Below, one piece after another: positions 5,614-10,411 of a stretch of DNA of 10,411 nt. Under the pieces are notes generated by a model. The model had not been told where the DNA came from. It saw only the letters and a program-made list of their open reading frames with translations, and ran no database searches. Within the stretch, counting starts at the first letter, position 1. Every line of letters starts with the position of its first letter. Source of the stretch: Candidatus Omnitrophota bacterium (lineage in GTDB: Bacteria; Hinthialibacterota; Hinthialibacteria; JAKQFZ01); contig JAKQFZ010000061.1 of assembly GCA_029558215.1 (NCBI GenBank), positions 1 through 10,411 on the forward strand, given 5' to 3'. The position numbers and the translations under genes were made by a program.

Positions 5614-7455
5614 TTAGAAGTCAAAGTCCGCAGAGGTCGCCGCCTCTGCCGTTACGCGAATGAGACGAAACTCGACGCGCATATTCTGTTTGGCCTGCTC
5701 CATGTTCGCCGGTTTGGCGATGAACGGCTCCCGGATGCCAACCCCCACAGGCTGCATCTGGCTTGCGTCCAGGCTCAGTCCCTTGCTCTTGGCATAGGCA
5801 ACGATGGATTCACGGACAGTCTCAGCACGGCTCTTGGAGAGGTTCAACGCGGCCTGCATTGTCTGACGCGGATTGTACTCCGGCACTCCATCAAACTCGC
5901 CTGCCTCGATCAAGGAAGCGATCGTGCTCGTCACGGACAGATCCAAAGGCTTGCCATTCAGGGAATAAGTGTAGTTGCCTGCCGCGCCAGCGCGCTTGAG
6001 TATTCCCTTTCGGGTGCCAGCCTGAACGAGATCCAGAAGGGTCTTGCTCGGATCGGCGTGTCCTCGGATGGCGATGACGGCATTGCCATATCTGTTTGCC
6101 ATTTCGACGACTCGTTGATACTCAGCGCCGTACTGCACTGCGCTGAAGGTTTCCTGGTTGGGTTCAAAACTGATGGTGAACGAGACGATCGTCCGGTCGT
6201 CGAGCTGTCCGCCAGAACTCAGTGCTTCGATCTCATCCTGAATAACTTCGGCACGGAAGCGCTCTCCACGTTGGACGTCTATCTTGGTCAGATATTGAGT
6301 AAACGCAGGTGACGTGTAGTCCAAGCCCGATGGAAAGAAACCTGTTCGGACTTTCGCATAACCACGGCTGATCGCGAGATTCAAAGCGGACTCCTGAAAC
6401 GCCTCGAACCCACTCAGGTTGTTGGCCTGCGTGAAGAAGGCGACGTTGCCCGGATAGCCGACAAAAGTACAGTCGCAAAGCAGCCCGTGTGCGTCTTCTT
6501 CGAGTGTTGGAATGACTTGCTTGCCATAGATATCCTGTGTCAGCTGCAAAAGCTTCATGTATTCGGGAGAGCCTTTGGCTTCAAAGGCCTTTTTCAGCTC
6601 GAGTACTTCCTCGCAGGCTTTCAGATAGCCGGCAACGAATTTCGTGATCATGTCCTTGTTGGCATCATAGAAATCCTTGCGACAGACATAAACGTCTGCG
6701 ATGGAGCGCGACAACTCAGCAGTTGAGACCAGAACTCTCGCACCTTTGACAGAGCCTTCCGCGCCTGTGCCTGTGTCCTGCAAGCCACCGCACAGACCGA
6801 TCATGTCGGGCGTGATCACAAAGCAAGCGGCGATGTTTGGATCTTTTCGGAAGATTTCTGCAGGGCAGTTGGGCGATCCCGTCAGGTCTGCCGCCCACTG
6901 AACCTTAACATCATCCCAACTGAGTTGGGCGGTCTTGAGGATATCATCCAACATCCCGACATGGGGTCCGCCCTTCTGAAGGACAAGGGTCTTACCTTTG
7001 AGATCGGTAACAGTCTTAACGGTTTCGCGCACGACCATGTGGTCGCCAGCAGACCAGGTCATCTGGAGGATGACGACCCCTTTCGTTCTGGGGTCGGAAC
7101 CGATCACTTCAGAAGCCAGGCCCATCATGCGCATGGTTCCTCGAAGCAATGGTGTCTTGCCTTCCATGTAATCACGTACCTGCTGGATGAAATTGTCACC
7201 GGCAACCAGTTTGAGATTCAGTCCCTGCTTCTGGAAGAGGGTGTTGGGCTGTGTGGTCAAACCGCCATTGGCGTAGAACGTCGCCATGTCACCGCCCCAG
7301 GTGATGTAGGGCACGATGAGCGGGGCGGTGTCTTTGACCTCCCCAATGCGAACAGGACCCACGGTGGTCTTGAACTCTTCTTCCGCCATGGCGGCGGGCA
7401 CCAAAGCCAGACACAATGTCAGAACGGCCAGCGTCTTCATCATCTGCCCTCTCAT
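5614..7455 (-). CDS. Secreted NMT1-like substrate-binding domain fused to OmpA peptidoglycan-binding domain
   Basis: A 613-residue protein, first gene of the leftward cluster. GAGGAGG (7463-7469) lies 7 bases before the ATG at 7455; the ATGs five and six codons in are less well placed. Residues 1-24 are a signal peptide ending AMA, with cleavage before EEE. Residues about 35-400 are an NMT1/THI5-like binding domain (VPYITWGGDMATFYANGG, VTDLKGKTLVLQKGG, VGMLDDILKTAQLSWDDV, a late GYPGNVAFF segment). Residues about 423-600 are an OmpA C-terminal domain that keeps both usual peptidoglycan ligands, D468 in IRGHADP and R543 in LSKSRAETV, and ends with NMRVEFRLI. About 60 extra residues (roughly 472-530) are inserted between these two motifs. 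With no TM anchor it should be periplasmic and bound to the cell wall. Several cysteines (for example C327 and C329 in LLCDCTF) could form disulphides. The ligand is unknown, and no ABC permease or ATPase is nearby, so a sensor or scaffold role is as likely as transport. Confidence 0.88.
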   Translation of the reverse strand: MRGQMMKTLAVLTLCLALVPAAMAEEEFKTTVGPVRIGEVKDTAPLIVPYITWGGDMATFYANGGLTTQPNTLFQKQGLNLKLVAGDNFIQQVRDYMEGKTPLLRGTMRMMGLASEVIGSDPRTKGVVILQMTWSAGDHMVVRETVKTVTDLKGKTLVLQKGGPHVGMLDDILKTAQLSWDDVKVQWAADLTGSPNCPAEIFRKDPNIAACFVITPDMIGLCGGLQDTGTGAEGSVKGARVLVSTAELSRSIADVYVCRKDFYDANKDMITKFVAGYLKACEEVLELKKAFEAKGSPEYMKLLQLTQDIYGKQVIPTLEEDAHGLLCDCTFVGYPGNVAFFTQANNLSGFEAFQESALNLAISRGYAKVRTGFFPSGLDYTSPAFTQYLTKIDVQRGERFRAEVIQDEIEALSSGGQLDDRTIVSFTISFEPNQETFSAVQYGAEYQRVVEMANRYGNAVIAIRGHADPSKTLLDLVQAGTRKGILKRAGAAGNYTYSLNGKPLDLSVTSTIASLIEAGEFDGVPEYNPRQTMQAALNLSKSRAETVRESIVAYAKSKGLSLDASQMQPVGVGIREPFIAKPANMEQAKQNMRVEFRLIRVTAEAATSADFDF

Positions 7456-7520
7456 CGGAATGCCTCCTCAAGCAACACTTCTGGATTCAATACGCTTTCC
7501 AAAGGTTGATATTCACATAC

Positions 7521-7551
7521 AGTATATACGCTTGACGGCCAAATGGATCAA
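7521..7551 (-). promoter_or_regulatory. Candidate sigma70-type promoter of the leftward cluster
   Basis: On the minus strand TTGATC (7551-7546) is followed after 17 bases by TATATA (7528-7523); the better-matching TATACT (7526-7521) would give 19 bases. Two small palindromes overlap the -10 region, GTATATAC (7522-7529) and ATAC-A-GTAT (7517-7525), and might be an operator, though AT-rich palindromes are common by chance. The region lies about 70 bases upstream of the first gene. The prediction rests on consensus only. Confidence 0.45.
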
Positions 7552-7578
7552 GCCGAGTGCGTCCGATGCATTCTGAAC

Positions 7579-7607
7579 GTGACGAAATCCGGCCGAGCGT
7601 CTATGAT
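7579..7607 (+). promoter_or_regulatory. Candidate sigma70-type promoter of the acyl ligase gene
   Basis: GTGACG (7579-7584, four of six matches to TTGACA) is followed after exactly 17 bases by TATGAT (7602-7607, five of six matches to TATAAT). A start of transcription near 7614 would give a leader of about 38 bases ending in the GGAGG site before the gene at 7652. It stands back-to-back with the leftward promoter candidate and does not overlap it. Confidence 0.5.
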
Positions 7608-7651
7608 AAATCAATAATGGGCAACACCCTGCCCCGTGAGGGAGGATTCCA

Positions 7652-10336
7652 ATGATGATTGCTGAACGGCTTGAGCATTGGGCTAAGAAGCAGGAAAAGA
7701 GAACGGCACTTCAGGTCAAGAGAGGGGAGTCGTACGACAAGACAACCTATGGTGATCTGTGGAAGCGCAGTCTCGGTGTTGCTTGTCTTCTCAGATCTTC
7801 GGGAGCCAAGCCAGGCGACCGGGTTGCCCTCTTCGCGGGAAATAGCCCTGAGTGGGTGATGGCTTATTTTGGGATTCATCTGGCCGGATGCGTGGTCGTT
7901 CCCATTGATGCCCAGTACGGAAACAAGGAAATCGAAACGCTGGTTCGCTTCTCAGAAGCCCGAGCCGTTATTCTCGACCGCGATCGGGAAGCAGTGCTTG
8001 CACAGATTTCGCCCGAACTCAAAGGAAGCCTGTTTCTCTTTTCACTGGACGCCGACGCGGCGTACCCCTATGTCTTCGCGCAGGAGGCACCGGCGGATTT
8101 CCAGCCCTGGAAGCACTCACCTGACGATCTGATGTCCATCATCTTCACTTCTGGAACGACCGGAGAGCCCAAAGGTGTGCAGCTGACCTGCGGCAATATC
8201 TCCAGTAACGTTGAAGGAATTCTCAAAGCCGTTCGCCTGAACAAGAAAGACAACATCCTGAACTTCCTGCCGCTGCATCACGCCTACGCAAGTACTGCTG
8301 GTGCTTTCTCACCACTTGCTGGTGGTGGAACAGTAACGTTCAGCCACTCCCTGAAAGGGACCGATCTGCTTGCCACAACGCGTGAGACTGGGGTGTCCAT
8401 TTTCATGGGTGTACCTCAGGTTTTCAAACTCATGGAACAAGGTATTGCTCACAAGGTGGAATCCGCAGGCGTTGGAACGCGATTTCTCTTCGGGTTGCTG
8501 CTCAAGATATCGCACTCAGTTCGAAAGAGCACGGGCATTCGGGTTGGACGCCTTCTGTTCCGCTCCGTGCATCGCCAGTTTGGCTCCAGGCTTCGTTACT
8601 GTGCGTCTGGTGGTGCAAAACTTGATCCGGCAATAACCGAAAGGCTTCTCGATCTGGGAATCCTCATGCTTGAGGGATACGGCCTCACGGAGACCGCTCC
8701 TGTGATCTCCTTCACCCCAATCTCGAAGCCCAAGCCGGGAAGCGTCGGGCTTCCTCTTGAGGGAATCGAAGTCCGAATTGACAAACCGGACACATCGGGC
8801 CAGGGGGAAATATGCATGAGAGGTCCCAATCTCATGAAGGGCTACTATCAGAAAGAGGCGGCTACTGCCGAGGTGATCCGTGACGGCTGGTTTCACACTG
8901 GGGACCTGGGTTTTCTGGATAAGGATGGCATGATAACCATCACTGGCAGAGCAAAAGAGATTATCATTCTCCCCTCGGGCAAGAACATCTATCCGGAAGA
9001 AGTCGAGGCGCGATACGAGAGTCCATTGATCAAGGAGATTTGCGTCGCACCGATCAATGATGCAGAAGGCGTCTGCCAGGGTCTTCGTGCCATTGTCGTT
9101 CCGAATGTCGAGGAACTGGCCGCCCGCAAGGCGGCAAATATCTACGAGCGAATCCGTTCCGCGCTAACGATTATCGGAGCGTCTCTGCCCAGTTACATGA
9201 GGGTCACTGAACTGGTTCTTTTTGACGAACCGCTGCCGCGCACACGACTTGGAAAACTCCGGCGCTCCAACATCGATCAGATGGTTCGACAGAAGGAGAC
9301 TGCTCCCACCAAGACAGAGTCCGTCGAGATTTCTGCCGAAGTTCAGGCAGTCCTGAACGACCCCATCACGAAACGTTTTGTCAAGCGACTCTCTGAACTG
9401 ACAGACAAGAAGGAAGTTATCTTGCCATCGCACGATCTCGAGCTCGACCTTGGTCTGGATTCTTTGACTCAGGTGCAACTGACCATGATTGTTGAGGAGG
9501 AGTTTGGCGTCGCGATTCCAGACGAGGATTTCGCGAACATTCGAACCGTTGGGGATATTCTCCACCGAATTCGTCATGGTGCCAACGAACCTGTTACAGC
9601 GGAGACAACCGTTTCCTGGAGTGAACGGCTTCAGCAACAGCCAGAGGTGTCATTGGAGTCACTGTTCACCGTGAATCGGGGATGGATAAAACGTATCCTG
9701 ATTGCTCTGCTGCGCATCCTGGTGCGACTCTTGATGCGTTTCTACTTCAGGGCGCGAATTGAAGGGCTGGAATACATTCCGAAAGACGGTGCGTTGCTGA
9801 TCTGTCCAAATCATCAGAGCTACATAGATCCAGTGCTGGTTTTCTCAATGTTGCCGGAACGCATCATGCGCCGAGCATTCTTTGTGGGATTCGAGGACAT
9901 TTTCTCGCGTCCACCTCTGTCGTGGGCGACAAAGATCGGCAGAATCATCCTGACAGGAGGGGCATCCACATGGGCAGAATCGCTGAAACTCTCAGCCGAT
10001 GTACTGAGACGCAAGATGGTGATCTGCATTTTCCCCGAAGGGGGAAGGACGACCACGGGGGATATCATGCAGCCACGCCCGGGGGTTGGTATTCTCGCCT
10101 GTGAGATGCACACGCCAATCCTTCCTGTACTCATTGTCGGGGCGACGGAGACACTCTCCACACTCAAGCCAGGACTTCGACGATGCCGAATCCGGATGAA
10201 GGTCGGAGCACCGGTTGACCCCCCCGCAAAGGAACAATTCACTCAAGACGATTATGACCGCATGGCTCAGGAGTGGTTCGAGTGCATTCGGGCGCTTCAG
10301 AAGGCTGTTGCTGACCAGAAAGGTGGAAAAGAATGA
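7652..10336 (+). CDS. Trifunctional acyl-(acyl carrier protein) ligase / ACP / PlsC-type acyltransferase fusion (Aas-like)
   Basis: An 894-residue protein. GGAGG (7641-7645) lies 6 bases before the ATG at 7652; a second ATG follows directly. Residues about 1-545 are an AMP-forming acyl ligase: FTSGTTGEPKG (165-175), YGLTETAP (343-350), GWFHTGDLG (412-420), GRAKEII (432-438) and the PRTRLGKLRR motif with catalytic lysine K535. Residues about 560-645 are an acyl carrier protein with the phosphopantetheine site LGLDSL (S604). A basic amphipathic stretch (about 678-700) precedes a PlsC/LPLAT acyltransferase with NHQSYIDP (H721-x4-D726) and FPEGGRT (794-800). All catalytic motifs are intact. The inferred chemistry is ATP-dependent loading of a fatty acid onto the built-in ACP, then transfer to a lysophospholipid at the inner membrane. 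E. coli Aas has the acyltransferase first and no ACP, so the order here is reversed with a carrier in cis. It is translationally coupled to a transporter gene by an ATGA overlap. Confidence 0.93.
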   Translation: MMIAERLEHWAKKQEKRTALQVKRGESYDKTTYGDLWKRSLGVACLLRSSGAKPGDRVALFAGNSPEWVMAYFGIHLAGCVVVPIDAQYGNKEIETLVRFSEARAVILDRDREAVLAQISPELKGSLFLFSLDADAAYPYVFAQEAPADFQPWKHSPDDLMSIIFTSGTTGEPKGVQLTCGNISSNVEGILKAVRLNKKDNILNFLPLHHAYASTAGAFSPLAGGGTVTFSHSLKGTDLLATTRETGVSIFMGVPQVFKLMEQGIAHKVESAGVGTRFLFGLLLKISHSVRKSTGIRVGRLLFRSVHRQFGSRLRYCASGGAKLDPAITERLLDLGILMLEGYGLTETAPVISFTPISKPKPGSVGLPLEGIEVRIDKPDTSGQGEICMRGPNLMKGYYQKEAATAEVIRDGWFHTGDLGFLDKDGMITITGRAKEIIILPSGKNIYPEEVEARYESPLIKEICVAPINDAEGVCQGLRAIVVPNVEELAARKAANIYERIRSALTIIGASLPSYMRVTELVLFDEPLPRTRLGKLRRSNIDQMVRQKETAPTKTESVEISAEVQAVLNDPITKRFVKRLSELTDKKEVILPSHDLELDLGLDSLTQVQLTMIVEEEFGVAIPDEDFANIRTVGDILHRIRHGANEPVTAETTVSWSERLQQQPEVSLESLFTVNRGWIKRILIALLRILVRLLMRFYFRARIEGLEYIPKDGALLICPNHQSYIDPVLVFSMLPERIMRRAFFVGFEDIFSRPPLSWATKIGRIILTGGASTWAESLKLSADVLRRKMVICIFPEGGRTTTGDIMQPRPGVGILACEMHTPILPVLIVGATETLSTLKPGLRRCRIRMKVGAPVDPPAKEQFTQDDYDRMAQEWFECIRALQKAVADQKGGKE

Positions 10337-10411
10337 AGAAGATTTTCACCCGAGGCTACAACGCTCTGGTTGTCACCCAGTTTCTGGGTGCCTGCAATGA
10401 CAACATCCTCA
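10333..10411 (+). CDS. MFS transporter, LplT-like lysophospholipid transporter (partial, 5' end only)
   Basis: Only 26 codons are visible. The ATG at 10333 overlaps the TGA of the preceding gene (ATGA), with GGTGG (10322-10326) 6 bases upstream. The product begins MKKIFTRGYNALVVTQFLGA and continues CNDNIL. The xxQFLGAxNDN pattern at the start of the first transmembrane helix is typical of LplT and related major facilitator proteins (E. coli LplT has AQFLSAFGDNAL). LplT flips lysophospholipids across the inner membrane for re-acylation by Aas. The tight coupling to an Aas-like gene agrees with that role. The family is likely, but little sequence is available. Confidence 0.78.
   Translation, partial: MKKIFTRGYNALVVTQFLGACNDNIL

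Noticed and set aside
5430..5624. N-terminal extension of the VWA reading frame by 65 codons, overlapping the end of the upstream gene
   Set aside because: It has no good ribosome-binding site and would place a clear signal peptide in the interior. The ATG at 5429 has an ideal Shine-Dalgarno.
5431..6312. Long plus-strand open frame (293 codons)
   Set aside because: It is antisense to the OmpA-domain end of the 613-residue gene and the spacer. Its product has no recognisable domain and low-quality composition, so it is a shadow of the minus-strand coding frame.
7506..7528. Plus-strand promoter TTGATA with TATATA
   Set aside because: The spacing is only 11 bases, too short for a sigma70 promoter. 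The pair at 7579-7607 fits better.
1..10411. CRISPR array, mobile element, tRNA or toxin-antitoxin pair
   Set aside because: No regularly spaced repeats, transposase or integrase motifs, tRNA-like cloverleaf or paired small genes were seen on either strand.

Overview
The window looks like chromosomal DNA of a Gram-negative (diderm) bacterium with roughly balanced base composition. Outer-envelope logic is visible in two OmpA-type peptidoglycan-binding domains, several signal peptides and a lysophospholipid-recycling gene pair. Domain combinations such as NMT1-like/OmpA fusions beside a PspA-like protein, and an AMP-ligase/ACP/PlsC fusion beside an LplT-like transporter, remind me of Planctomycetes/Verrucomicrobia/Lentisphaerae-type or related candidate phyla. 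No marker gene is present, so taxonomy is an inference. No tRNA, rRNA, CRISPR array, transposase or phage gene was seen.

Layout: a divergent intergenic region (7456-7651) splits the window into two transcription units. Leftwards on the minus strand runs a co-directional six-gene cluster: (1) 7455-5614, a secreted NMT1/THI5-like substrate-binding domain fused to an OmpA C-terminal domain; (2) 5429-4500, an exported von Willebrand A (VWA) protein with a C-terminal membrane anchor; (3) 4465-2888, a second substrate-binding/OmpA fusion, anchored by an N-terminal membrane segment; (4) 2750-1950, a two-TM helical membrane protein of unknown function; (5) 1890-1057, a PspA/IM30-like coiled-coil protein; (6) 1010 to beyond the left edge, a third stand-alone exported substrate-binding protein. 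Most gaps are 34-59 bp. Two are longer: 184 bp before the VWA gene, and 137 bp before the two-TM gene, the latter carrying small hairpins. Every gene except the two-TM one has a recognisable Shine-Dalgarno.

Rightwards on the plus strand is a lipid-metabolism pair: 7652-10336, an 894-residue fusion of AMP-forming acyl ligase, acyl carrier protein and PlsC-type acyltransferase; then, through an ATGA stop/start overlap, an MFS transporter of the LplT type that runs off the right edge. By analogy with E. coli Aas/LplT these would import and re-acylate lysophospholipids.

The minus-strand cluster is the unusual part. It has three substrate-binding-type proteins but no ABC permease or ATPase in the window. 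Two of them carry peptidoglycan-binding folds, and all sit with a VWA metal-site protein and a PspA-like membrane-remodelling protein. My inference is an envelope-spanning sensing or maintenance complex in which the binding domains act as ligand sensors or scaffolds rather than as transporter parts. The sequence shows the domains and gene order; the function is not shown.
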